28,365 nt of DNA, from contig ML991907.1 in assembly GCA_010094025.1 (NCBI GenBank), forward strand, positions 1-28,365. Direction: 5' to 3'. The translations under genes were made by a program, and so were the position numbers. The notes below the pieces were generated by a model. That model was not told the DNA's origin. It did no database searches and saw nothing but the letters and a program-made list of their open reading frames with translations. The DNA is from Viridothelium virens (Eukaryota > Ascomycota > Dothideomycetes > Trypetheliales > Trypetheliaceae). Shown piece after piece: positions 9,194 to 19,378 of this stretch; positions within the stretch are counted from its first letter, which is position 1, and every line of letters begins with the position of its first letter.

Positions 9194-9958
9194 ATGGAGA
9201 CGCGACCGAACCATCTCCCACCCCAGAAACTTCGCCAGGCCCGTGCAGCCTTCAGGAAATCCGGGGGCCAACCGCGACTTTCGGATCGAGAATATCGCGA
9301 GCTCCAGCGAGGTGCTGAACTACAACAACGGGCAAACAAAATTAAAGAGTCGGAGCGGAGGAAGAAGCTAAATCGACAGAAAAGGGCAGAAAAGGAACAA
9401 CAGGAGCGTGAGGCCAAGCGCCAAAAATTGTTGGAGGACCAGGAGAAGGGAAAGATGTTTCTTGGGTCTACGCAATTCCCCAGGAGTCAGTTCCGAATTG
9501 AGAAGTTCATAACGGCGCTGGACGGGACGAGGGAGGAGACAAAAGTGGCGGAGAAGCTAGAAATCTCCGCAGAGCCATGGGATGAGGACGATGTCGATGA
9601 TGTCTCCCTGCTGGAAGTTCTGAATACCTGCGAGGCTTCAGCAGAATCACCTGCAACTCTCGCACACTCTACCAAGAGGCGTCGACTCTCACAGCGTACC
9701 TCAGATGGTTTTGATCTTGATTTTGGGCTAATATCGACGCAAGACTTCGCCGCAGTAAACCTTGAGCTCCCACAAAACCCTCTGATCAAGCCATCCATCA
9801 CTACAGGACAGAGAGTCGGGCAGCAAGACCGCGAGATCATGCCACCACCAGCTGTTTGCCCACAGTCGAGCTCCAAGCAATGTCCACCCCTCTCCAGCCT
9901 CGGGATATCTACACAAGATCTCGACCTTCTCGCTCTGGCGGAGTTTGAGCCTTACTGA
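9194..9958 (+). CDS. Unrecognised basic coiled-coil protein
   Basis: A single exon encodes 254 aa; the ATG at 9194 follows an in-frame TTG. Residues about 35-90 are a highly charged Arg/Lys/Glu/Gln helix (ERRKKLNRQKRAEKEQQERE), almost certainly coiled coil and with nuclear-localisation-like basic clusters. A second basic cluster is TKRRRLSQR (about 160-168). Between them lies an acidic patch (EPWDEDDVDDVS). The pentapeptide ISTQD occurs twice (about 180-184 and 238-242), each time followed by hydrophobic residues, and a related STQF occurs near 93. The C-terminus is the acidic LALAEFEPY. The features suggest a nuclear scaffold or interaction protein, but I recognise no family. The stop is only 54 bp from the stop of the converging RidA gene. 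Confidence 0.72.
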   Translation: METRPNHLPPQKLRQARAAFRKSGGQPRLSDREYRELQRGAELQQRANKIKESERRKKLNRQKRAEKEQQEREAKRQKLLEDQEKGKMFLGSTQFPRSQFRIEKFITALDGTREETKVAEKLEISAEPWDEDDVDDVSLLEVLNTCEASAESPATLAHSTKRRRLSQRTSDGFDLDFGLISTQDFAAVNLELPQNPLIKPSITTGQRVGQQDREIMPPPAVCPQSSSKQCPPLSSLGISTQDLDLLALAEFEPY

Positions 9959-10012
9959 GACATGTGCTGGGCGTTAATCCCGAAAGCCCCTCCCATGCCA
10001 CCAGACTCACAT

Positions 10013-10786
10013 TTAAGAACCGCTCTCGGCAGGGAGAGCAATACATTCAATCTCGACGGGGACACCCTTCGGTAGCTGGGCGACCGCGATGCAGCTCCGC
10101 GCTGGCTTATGCGCGAAATGCTTCTCATACACTTCATTCACGGGCGCGAAGTTGGCCATGTCGGTCAAGAAGACGGTCGTCTGCACATCATATCACGGAA
10201 TATCAGCAACCATGCATATTGCGCTATGCCGGGCATGCTATTCCCAGCTCTTCATCATTTTTGGGGGTTCTCACCTTGACGACCCGGCTCAATGCGCTGC
10301 CTGCTTCCGTCAAGATTGCTTCGACGGCCTTGCAGCATGCCTCCGCCTTGTCTTGGATGCTGCCTTCGACGAGAGTTCCATCGGACAGCGCGGGGATTTG
10401 GCCCGAGACGAATATCAGGTTACCAGTGTGGATTGCTTGGGTCTGGAATTTCATGAGCCATCATGGATTAGCTAGTGATACTGGCGTTGCAGCGGCTATG
10501 GTATAAGGCTAGCGCTAATAAGTAGGAGAAGTGGATGGGCGAGGACCGGTGACTGCTGGCTCGGGTATATGTAGGGAGGATCGAGCGATTGGTGAGTTTG
10601 GAGGTGAAAGAGGGGAAGAAGGGAGGAGAGCATAGGCATACGTAGGGCCCAGCAGCTGTGGACACACATGGCTGATTAGTGCAGGTCTTTTCCAAAGCCT
10701 CGAAGCTTTAATTATTTTGAAAGTAGCCTGTAGATGCACTTACGGGGCGCGGCTTTATCTGTATGCACCTTCTTCATATCCGACAT
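10013..10786 (-). CDS. RidA/YjgF/UK114 family protein (Mmf1/Hmf1-like)
   Basis: Four exons on the minus strand (10786-10744, 10655-10642, 10442-10275, 10180-10013) encode 130 aa. RidA proteins hydrolyse reactive imine/enamine intermediates from PLP enzymes such as threonine dehydratase; yeast Mmf1 acts in mitochondria and Hmf1 in the cytosol. The spliced product shows [59 protein letters not shown] and an end matching the family length. The motif GPY is encoded by a 14-nt microexon (exon 2) without which the frame breaks; its CTAATC branch and ACAG acceptor are good. Intron 2 (199 bp) is the longest in the gene. No N-terminal mitochondrial presequence is seen, so a cytosolic form is more likely. 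Confidence 0.92.
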
Positions 10787-11831
10787 TTTGCAATGCTGCT
10801 GGAGCTGCAAAGCGGGGTGCTCAGGCTTGCGAACTTTGTAGAAAGCGGGAAAGTGCGCTTGGTGTGGTTGAAGATAGATTGATGAGAGGATAAAATGGCG
10901 ACTGAACGTGGCTGTGCGGGCACTGAGAGACATGGAAAATCTGCCCCGGGACTAGGTATCTAGGTAGGTACAATGGCCGCAAAATGTCACGAGTGGGCCA
11001 GTGTAGAGTCGAGAACTTACCTTATGTGCTCCATATACAGCTAGGTAAGGTAAGTGGGGTCCGATGGCGGGGTTGAGAAATTCAAGGTTGATGGTGAAGC
11101 AATGCACTCGGAAACGTCTGCAGTGCTGAAAGGTCAAGGTCCCACCGTACATCCATACAAGTCAATGTGTTGAGCAGCAGTGTCTCACCCACATCTGCAC
11201 GATAGTGTTTTCCCGTAATATTTGTGGGTCGGATAGATATAGAGGCTCAGACACAGGAGCTCCCATCTCTAAGGAATATTGGTTACTTACTACAACAATG
11301 TTCTAGACTGCTGATCATCTGCATCATGACTATCACGTCTTAGCGATTGAAGGAGAACGTAAGACAATGGGTCTAGACACATCTTGGGGACTCTAGCAGG
11401 GAACTATCATGGCTTTGATCGATCACGGACCGGAGGCAGTGCGATCAATACTTGTGAGTTACAAACTCTTCGTCAGAAATCTCGTATTAGATAGCTTAGG
11501 AATGCGTAAAAAATATGTATGTTGAAGAGTGATACTTCGAAGATTCATATCCGAAATGTACCTTAGCGACCATCACGGGACGCCCGAACGCCGAACCCCT
11601 TCTACGGCATTTTGATCCCTTGACTCTATTCCCGAGTGACGACTATATCATCGGCCTACATTTCACGTAGGATCCAGCGAATCTCAAGTATACAATGTTC
11701 ATCTACACGCAGTCAGGACAATTAGCTTCGTGGCCTGGTAGTGGTTCGTCGAGCTCGGGTCGAGAAATAACTCGTGAGGATGATCCACAGGTGGTGAAAT
11801 GTGGAGATTTGAGTGTCTATCGACGACTCGC
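10787..11831. other. Intergenic region, RidA to APRT
   Basis: About 1 kb lies between the RidA start and the APRT stop, both minus-strand genes. No ORF with protein-like features is seen. GGTAAGGTAAG- and CTAGGTAGGTAC-type short repeats occur around 10950-11060. It presumably holds the RidA promoter and APRT 3' UTR. Confidence 0.55.
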
Positions 11832-12835
11832 TCACGTCTCTCTCTCCTGCGTCGCAAGCAAGGTATGCACAGGAGCATCTAATAGCGCCCTCCCCTTCAA
11901 GAAGTCTAGTTCAAGAAGGAACATATACCCCAGCAACACCCCTCCCAGTTGCCTCACCAGCGACCCTGCCGCCGCCGCCGAACCGCCTGTCGCAATAATG
12001 TCGTCCACGATCACTACCTTCTGTCCAGGCTTGATGGCATCAGCCTGAATCTGGAAGAAATCCTCGCCATATTCCTTCTTGAAGGGCGCGGTCTGTGTCG
12101 GCCCGGGCAGCTTTCCCAGCTTCCGCACCGGCACGAACGCTGCGCCCAGCCGTAGCGCGAGACTAGGTCCAAAGAGAAACCCACGCGCCTCTAAGCCAAC
12201 GATGACGTCCACGTCGTTTGAGCGAGATAGCGTGGGGTCTGCAGCTTTCCCAGTGAAGCTACGGGATTGCGATTGGGGGGTTGAAATTGGTTTGGATGCG
12301 TCGTCGTTACTAGATTTGAGGGGACTTGAAAGGGAAGACAGGATTTGTATATGTAGGGCGTGGATGAGGGCTTCATGTAAGGAGGGATTGGCGAACAGTG
12401 GGAGGATATCCTCGAAGAGGATGCCAGGAGAAGGAAAGTCTGGGAATTGTCGGAGGGCAGAGCGAAGGTTCATCTTAAGACTGGCGAGTTCTGGGCCAAA
12501 GATAATCATGTTAGCGCAAAGGATGAGCAGTAGTCATAGAGACTGGCCAATCCACGTTAAGGAGATGATTAGTGGCGTTTTTTTTTTTTTTCAACGTTGA
12601 AAAATGAACTATAGTGGGGCGTTGGAAAACCGCGATGGGGCTTACCGGTGGTGCTGGAGGTGGCGGAGGCGGCGACTCTTCCTTTGGAGGCATCTTGGAG
12701 AGTTGGGTCCGGTTTGGTGGGTGGAGGATGGGAGGCTGTGGAGGGTTTGTCGCTTTGTTGAGTCGAGGGGTGGATGTTCTCAGGATGACCGTGGGGGGGA
12801 TGGGAAGCGTCAAACGAAACGGGCTGGCCGGACAT
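11832..12835 (-). CDS. APT1: Adenine phosphoribosyltransferase
   Basis: Two exons (12835-12646, 12490-11832; 155-bp intron) encode 282 aa. The enzyme converts adenine and PRPP to AMP and pyrophosphate in purine salvage. The core shows LRQFPDFPSPGILFEDI, VDVIVGLEARGFLFGP, the flexible-loop region VRKLGKLPG and the PRPP-binding motif VVIVDDIIATGG (about 222-233). Compared with the usual ~180-aa family, there is a His/Pro/Ser/Thr-rich N-terminal extension of about 65 residues from exon 1 and a Ser-rich insert of about 45 residues (about 114-157). The insert is in frame without a good splice pair. Translation could also start at the internal Met70, giving a near-standard N-terminus. The intron contains a 14-T run (12578-12591 on the plus strand). 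Confidence 0.92.
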
Positions 12836-13940
12836 GGCGAGGAAAGAAGAGAAAGGGAAGAGAAGAGATTGGGAAAAGGTGAGAGTGCAGTCGGGGGAGC
12901 ACGAACAGGCAGAAAACAGCAAGGCGTCAACGCGATGCGGTGTGTGTGTACCAATGCTACCAGAGCAGTGGGGTTGGTGGTGGGAAAAAAGTTCCATTTG
13001 GCGTCCCGTTCGACGCGTCCAACTGCCAGCATCCGCCCACTACCTTACAGCCACTACGACCGCCATCCCCGTCCATCATCCCGGGAAGGCGAGCCCGCTC
13101 CTCCTGCGGGCAGGGCTAGCTGCGCCCTTCGCGTGCGCAATCGGCTGGCTCCCTGACCTTCACTTTGGTGAAAGAGCCCACCGACCCGTGGCCGGCCGCA
13201 GAGCGCAGGCATCACCATGGGTGATATCCCCCGGGATGCTGTTGACGTGCCGACGAATCGAGGCAAAGCTAGTGGCGTTCGATAGGGTCCGAAATCGATA
13301 GACCTTCCACTCCTTCGATGCAGCTTCGATGCCGCCCCTCCGGTGTCGTCCAGAATGCCGAATTACCTAACCTGAGTGATAAGGTTAGCGGCCGTCCGTG
13401 GGATGTCGCCGACTCGCAACGACGATGGAAAGTACCTAGCATCAGGACGGATTGCGACCAGACTACTACGACTAGAAGCCCCTCTCACACTATCCCTGTG
13501 GCTCTCACATGTCAGAGATATCTGAAGAGTAGGTAAGCTTGGATTGATTTGCAGGCCTGGACATTGCCCGCTGTCGAGGTGCTGCACATGCGATTGCTCA
13601 CAGGAAAAGACGGTGCGCGTCGAGGCGCAGCTGGGGCCAGCTCATACATGATACTCTACAGCAAAGATTTGCACATGCACTGAGCCTTGGTTTTGACTTA
13701 CATCCTTATCAAAAAGCCTTAGTTCCACGACCTGTGGCCGGACATAAATGTCCAGCGAAGAAAATTTGCCTCTAAAACCCCCCTATCACCCGATGTCGTC
13801 CTCCTTCGTTACTGGATTCTAGAACCCATCTGTCCCATCAAACTTTCCAGATCGACAACTGTGCCACCGTTGTGCAAACTTTGTAGGCTACCCCGGGACA
13901 CCTCTAGGCAAAATGCACCTCTATTCCGAAACGCCACCGC
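12836..13940. other. Intergenic region, APRT promoter to AAA ATPase 3' end
   Basis: About 1.1 kb without a convincing gene. The part next to APRT is CT-rich on the minus strand. A GCCCGC/GCGGGC 6-bp stem with a 7-nt loop sits at 13093-13111. Plus-strand ORFs here are open by base composition only. Confidence 0.5.
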
Positions 13941-16194
13941 TCATGCAAAGATAGCAGACCGCGCTCTTTCCGTTTCCATGGTTGAATTATGGAGATGCTG
14001 CGTAACATCCAAGACCGTTACGACATGTTCATGTGTCAATGGGCTCTCCTTCCGGCTCGCGAGCAACTGTGCCGTTTTTAGCACATTCTTGATCTGCCTT
14101 CCATTCATATTCATGAGTGCCAACTGATCGAGCTGTTTGTCCGTAATCGTGTTCTCTTGCTGGGTCTGGTTGAGGAAATTCTTCCACACCGTCTTGCGTG
14201 AATCTATGGAGAGTTCGGGATAATCAAGCGAGATGTGTATTCGGCTTTGAAATGCCGGATCAAAGGTGTTGACACGGTTAGTAGTGAGGAACATGATGCC
14301 TTCGTAATACTCTAGGATTCGGAGAAAGATGCTGACGAGCTTGTTCCGTTCGAGTTCGTGGAGAGATCGCTGCTCGAGGAAGACATCGGCTTCGTCAAGG
14401 AGGAGAATAGCATTCCAACGTGTACACATTTCGAGAATGCTTTGTAGCTTAGATTCAACATTACGGGGATCAAGTCCAAGGTCGCCGGCGCTCATCATGA
14501 AGAGTGGCACCTTCATTTCTTCCGCCACTGACTCGGCTGTCAATGTCTTGCCCACCCCTGGTGGACCACAAAGCAACAGGATGATACCTTTGCCTTTGCC
14601 TTCAATGACATCGTCAAATGTCTGGCGGTGTTTGGACTGGGTTTCGGTGAAGCCAAGGATTAGTTCTTTCTGCTTGGAGGGCAGTACCAGGCTATCAAAA
14701 GCGCCACCACTCCAAGTGACCTCTTGGATGGCATTGACAAAAAGGTTTACTGTACAATGTCAGCAGGGGATCTTGGTGTACGCTTTCTCTGAGAGAAGTC
14801 AACAAGGAAGAAAATCTCATACACCAAAGCTTTTCCTTCAGAGAGTAACCTCTCACTAGATGAGTGGCAATGAGCTTCTGCTCGGTCGACAAAGGAGGAA
14901 ATTTCTGCTCCTCTTCATCATCCGCGAAAGCCCCATCTACCGGCATGCCACCATCGCACTCATCATAGCCGCCTTCGTAATCATCATCTGGTGACTCGTC
15001 GTCGTATGAGTTCCGATTACTGGTGGCCTGCTCTTTTTGCGTAAAAGGGGCCACATAGACACCATTGTTTGCATTGAAGCGATTCCACCCATAGGTATCT
15101 ACAATTACACGACCCTTGATGGCATACTTGTCTTTTTCGCCGAAACTGCCTTGTTTCCAGCCAATGCCATTGTATCCTTTGTAGTGCGAGCCGGCAAGAG
15201 ATTCGAATTTGGTGCCACGACTCACGAGGCGCTCGGAGAGCTCTTTTGTATTTCGGTGAAATGAAAATGGAAATGCGGATAGTGAGGTGATGGTTCGAGT
15301 GCCCGCATAAGAGTGGATGGAAAGGTTCAGCTTGATCGTACCAAATTTGGATCCATCGAAGTCGACGTACTTGCACGTCAGCCAGAAAACAGGATTTCCA
15401 TGCCGATCCTCGCCGTATTTTGAGCTGTGGAGTTTGAATACCCGATCTTGATTTTCCTGGCGCGTGTAGATCAACGAGCCAGGTTGGAAAAGTGTCCACA
15501 GAAGATCGAAGGTCATGACACCCTTCGCCTTCATGTCTTGGCTGACTTCAACGACATCCTGAAACTCCTTCACTAGGATTTTCTGCAAGAGTTCTGCATG
15601 CTCACGCGTGGTGGTGTCTTTCTTGGACTGCAAGTTTGCGTCGTGAGGCGTTTGAAGTTCTTCAATCTTTCCCTTGAATTCCGACCAGCGATGGATGATT
15701 GGCTCGAACCTTCCGCTGAACTCGAGGCGATCCAGCTCTACTGTGACTCCCGGGTACCCTTGAAGAACCTCCCCCAGTAAGCTCTTTAGGAGTGGGCTCT
15801 GGACCACGATAGAATGGATCTTGAGGACGCGACGAGGGTCATTGTAGGCCTTGACGTTTCGGACCAGCAGAGCCCACTTTGCGCTCTCCGCATCCTCAAC
15901 AACTGTACCAAGGTCGTCTGGTGGAGTATCCTGCCACTGAAATCTGCCACGTTTGTCTTCTTTCCCTGAGTATAGATTTTTGTAGCCACATTGCATTCCA
16001 ATTTCTGCATCCTTCAGAGTAATGCTGCTCTTTTCCCCATCTGGGAGAGCTACAAGCGGCGCCTCTTCATCTTGGACCGATGGGACGATATCGCTGGTCA
16101 GCCCTCCGAGTCCATTGCTTAAGTGTTTCGGTGGTATCATAATCGTAGGTTCATCGAGTCCTTTGTCTGAACTGTTAACGGCTCCAGGTGCCAT
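13941..16194 (-). CDS. AAA+ ATPase with large fungal N-terminal domain
   Basis: Two exons (16194-14823, 14749-13941; 73-bp intron) encode 726 aa. The ATG at 16194 is used; an in-frame TTG lies upstream. Residues about 60-455 form the large N-terminal region found in a fungus-specific AAA group (contains SLIYTRQENQDRVFKLH, GRVIVDTYGWNRFNANN). It ends in an Asp/Glu-rich linker (about 395-430). The ATPase module shows Walker A GPPGVGKT (519-526), Walker B ILLLDEAD (about 572-579), sensor-1 Asn in FLTTNR (about 615) and an arginine-finger-like SR in FQSRIHI (about 627), followed by a short lid. The domain is intact, so ATP hydrolysis is likely; the substrate to be remodelled is unknown. The splice is supported by the restored conserved segment KLWLNLFVNAIQEV. 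Confidence 0.9.
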
Positions 16195-18107
16195 CTTTGC
16201 TGATTTCAAAGGTCTGTTGTAATTTGGTGGAGGACGGAGTGGAAATGGATGCAGAAGTAGAAGAGTTGATAGTTATCTCGGCTGCTGAGCGCACCATTCA
16301 AACACGCCAGGTAATGATATGTATATGGGTAATGTACCTAGTGAGAATGGAAACTCGTGACACACTTTGAAGCCACCAAGCAACGAAGCTTCGGTACTTC
16401 CGATAAATCACCAAAGTATGTGATTCTCACAGTCGGAGATTGTAAGGAATGACACGGAGCAGAAGAAAGATGGAAAGGCAACCCTTTTATTCATGACGTG
16501 GGCCATAGCCCTGCTGCCTAAGTAACTCAGAGCATCGCAGGAAATCGAGTGAGCCACGACAGTTGTGACAAGGCTGCAGTGTGGCTGACTCAAAGCGATG
16601 CAGTGTGCAGTGCTGCAACGAATTGCAGCCGTCCAGTGAAGCCTAAAGCTTCATGCTCGATGATCGGCATGGCAGTGTCGGAGCGAACTCGCACGTTCGC
16701 TGCTAAGCTCTTCTTGATGCGAAAGGATGGAGAAAGCATCTTCAGGCGAGCAATCATCGCGCGGGAGAGGAGCTTTTGGAGAGATGGGAGGCAGTGGTGG
16801 CAGCGTGGTGGAGCTGCTGCCTTGACGTCTGCCTGGCGCTAGTCATTATCTGGCGTGTCTGGCCCGGGCACAAGGAAGGTGGGCGAGGAATTGACTCCTA
16901 CGTACCTACCTATATGACACAGGTTTGTGAGCTGACAAGCTATTTCGACATAGAATAACATTCCCAGCCCTAAGGTACTCCATACAAGCCACGAGATCCC
17001 TGCGAAACTTCGGCCACCTCCTTTGACTCGTACCCTCGCATGGGTAGCGGCCGATGACGGCGCCGACGATATGACAGTACGGTACACTAAAGTAAGGTAT
17101 GTATGGTAACGTTGACACGATCAGGACAAACCGATGCAGTTCCGAAGGTCCATATACATTACTTGCCCCTACCTCAAGTAAGGTATGTGCCCCATTAGTG
17201 TGATGCGTCTAGTATCTCATCGCACAATGGCATTGTCACGGCTTGCTATAACAAGCAAGGCATTAGCCAGATTCTACTTTGTTTCCATAGAGGTAGATAA
17301 TCTGTTGTAGATAGACTGAGCGAAGCTATTGCTCTTCACTCAAAAATGCAGCTACCTTTGTTAACATAGCGGGAGAGTTCATCAGTGTATATCACATTTT
17401 ACAAATCTTCCTGGACGGAGGACTCTAGCTCCATGACGTGAGTAAGACAGCCTCAGGAAGCTGAAGCGCCTTTCTAGCAATGGTGTTTCCTCAGCCTGGA
17501 TTAAATGTGACTGGCTCTATTCCTCGCTTAGCACTAGGTGGAGAGCTCACGACGCTCAAATTACAGCGAACCAGGATATACTTCGACAGAATCATGCGAG
17601 GCATGTTCGGATGAAGTTCCTTACTGACTTCGAACACATTGGAATCCCTTTGGAGACAACTACGAGAAATGCCTACCTTCGAAGAGCGTACACCACACGT
17701 TGGATGAACAAATACTCGTCGAATCAGTTGCCAAAGCTCAGAAAAGCATGAATATAATTGGGAAAGACCGCAATCAAGACAGCAAGATCTACAATTCCTG
17801 TACTTTGCTGTATACAGCAAAGGCTGTATACATCAGTTCCTTCATGCATAAACGTGGAGTGAGGTCGCTATTCTTGGTGCTCTTCCTCGTTTTCCTGGTA
17901 TAAGATAGTCTGAGGGATTTTGCGAACAAATTTAGCGATTGTACGACCACAACTAGTAGTGGCTGAGTATAGTCTTGAATGCGGCTGTAGTCTCCTCCAC
18001 GACCATATCCAGGCTCGGTTCAAAGCACGCCGGTGCGAATACAATTGCGAAAAGCTCCCAGAGTGTAATCTCTACCTACCTATCCGTAGGCGATGACGGA
18101 GTCCAAC
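16195..18107. other. Gene-poor region
   Basis: About 1.9 kb with no gene I can support. Plus-strand and minus-strand ORFs of 60-109 codons have no motifs. It contains repeated short motifs: AAGTAAGGTATGT near 17090-17103 and again near 17176-17188, and TACCTACCTA near 16900 and 18075. It also contains the 20-bp palindrome at 17803. The part nearest 16195 should hold the AAA ATPase promoter. Confidence 0.5.
17803..17822. repeat. Perfect 20-bp palindrome
   Basis: CTTTGCTGTATACAGCAAAG equals its own reverse complement. A further half copy, GCTGTATAC, follows immediately at 17823-17831. It lies in non-coding sequence about 285 bp beyond the 3' end of the O-methyltransferase gene. It could be a dimeric protein-binding site; no function can be assigned. 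Confidence 0.7.
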
Positions 18108-19378
18108 TTAGTCTTCTTTTAGCCGCGCTTCAATGATAGCGCTCATCCTCCCATCAAGCCCATGGATTTTCTCAATCACAAAATGCTCGCTTTGCAAGAG
18201 ATCATCCCATTGTTTGACGCTGCGTTCCTTGCCCGCAATGACAAGCATGTTGATATCGCGCAATGCGTCTCTTGCAATAGGTTGTTCATCCTGAAGCACG
18301 GTCTCACACAAAAGGAGTCTGGAGTCGTGACCGCGCATAGCAGGCTTCATGTTCCGTAGGATCGTTCGACAGGAGTCGTCAGGCCAATCATGAAAGATGG
18401 ACTTCAGGAAGTACGCCTTCGCGCCTAGAATTATGCTGTGTTAAATTCATCCACTGCTATTTCCAAGAAAGACTTACCCTCAACCGGCTGCACTTCCTCG
18501 AAAAAGTTGTAAGGACACAGCTCTACCTCATCCTCGCCCAACAGTGTTCCCTCATCCAAGACATACTTCAGGTCTTGCAATACCATCGTCCCCTTCATAT
18601 CCGGGTAGGTCCTCCGTATCTCCTGCAATGCTTGTCCTCTCCCACCTCCCACATCAACCAAAACTGTCTTTCCCTCCTCGCCAAGTTCCCAAAACGGGTA
18701 AGTCGTTGCGGCCACATGAGCTCCAATTGCGTTTGTCGCCCCCATACCCATATTGAATGCGGTCAACCGCTCCGGGTCCCTCGTCAGCGTCTCAAAGAAA
18801 GACATATCCTTGTAACCCCTTGCGAAGGCCGCAGGTGAGTTCTTAGCATCGGTCGGGGAATCGTACCCGTGTTCCGCGAAATATGGTCCGAAATATGTCA
18901 TGCCATGTGTCATTGTGTCAAATATGTGGATGAAGAGGGCCTGAGCAGTGGGGACCGTGAGGACGAGTTTTGAGACTGTCGAATGTGCATAGGCTCCGGG
19001 CGAGGGGGACTCAATCAGATGGTTGGTGACAAGGGCGCGTGCGATGCGCAGGGTGAAGTCGGAGGTAGAATTGCATTGAGAGGCGAGAGCAGGGAGAGGA
19101 ATGGATTGGGAGAGATCGGAGGGGAGGTTGTCGAAGAGCTTCATGCCGATGGCGATACGGATGGCACCATTGATATGGGCTTGAAAGGCGAGGTTGAAGA
19201 GACGGTCCATTGGACCAGTAGCTGCAAGGTTGAGAGCTTGCGTCGCGGAGATGATTTTCTGAAGGCCATTTGGGCTAGGCGAAGAACCGTATTCAGCGGT
19301 TGATTTGGATATTTCGGCGGCTAGGGAGGTGAGATAGTCAGCCGAAGGTTGGAAGGGCGGAGGGCCTGGTGGAGGCAT
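18108..19378 (-). CDS. Fungal SAM-dependent O-methyltransferase (COMT-type)
   Basis: Two exons (19378-18478, 18424-18108; 53-bp intron) encode 405 aa. The enzyme transfers a methyl group from S-adenosylmethionine to a hydroxyl of a small, usually aromatic, substrate. The N-terminal helical dimerisation region (about 20-130) precedes the SAM-binding glycine-rich motif VLVDVGGGRG (239-248). Exon 2 restores FLKSIFHDWPDD, containing the likely catalytic base His312, and then LLLCETVL and a C-terminal SAIIEARL, as in the plant caffeic-acid OMT/fungal tailoring OMT family. The protein is complete and about family length. No signal peptide is present, so it is probably cytosolic. Such enzymes often tailor secondary metabolites, and the carboxypeptidase and regulator to the right give an accessory context, but no core synthase is seen. 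Confidence 0.92.

Noticed and set aside
9964-10506. 180-codon plus-strand ORF opposite RidA
   Set aside because: Antisense shadow of the RidA exons and introns; the minus strand has the family motifs.
12511-13032. Minus-strand Pro-rich ORF overlapping APRT exon 1 in another frame
   Set aside because: Only the frame starting at 12835 splices in phase to the APRT core.
12614-13156. 180-codon Gly/Arg-rich plus-strand ORF opposite APRT exon 1
   Set aside because: Composition comes from the Pro/Ser-rich antisense strand and the GC-rich promoter; no independent evidence.
14329-14859. 176-codon plus-strand ORF opposite the AAA ATPase
   Set aside because: Shadow of the conserved ATPase module on the minus strand.
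17491-17820. 109-codon minus-strand ORF
   Set aside because: Starts at TTG, has no motif and no nearby exon partner; Cys content looks random.
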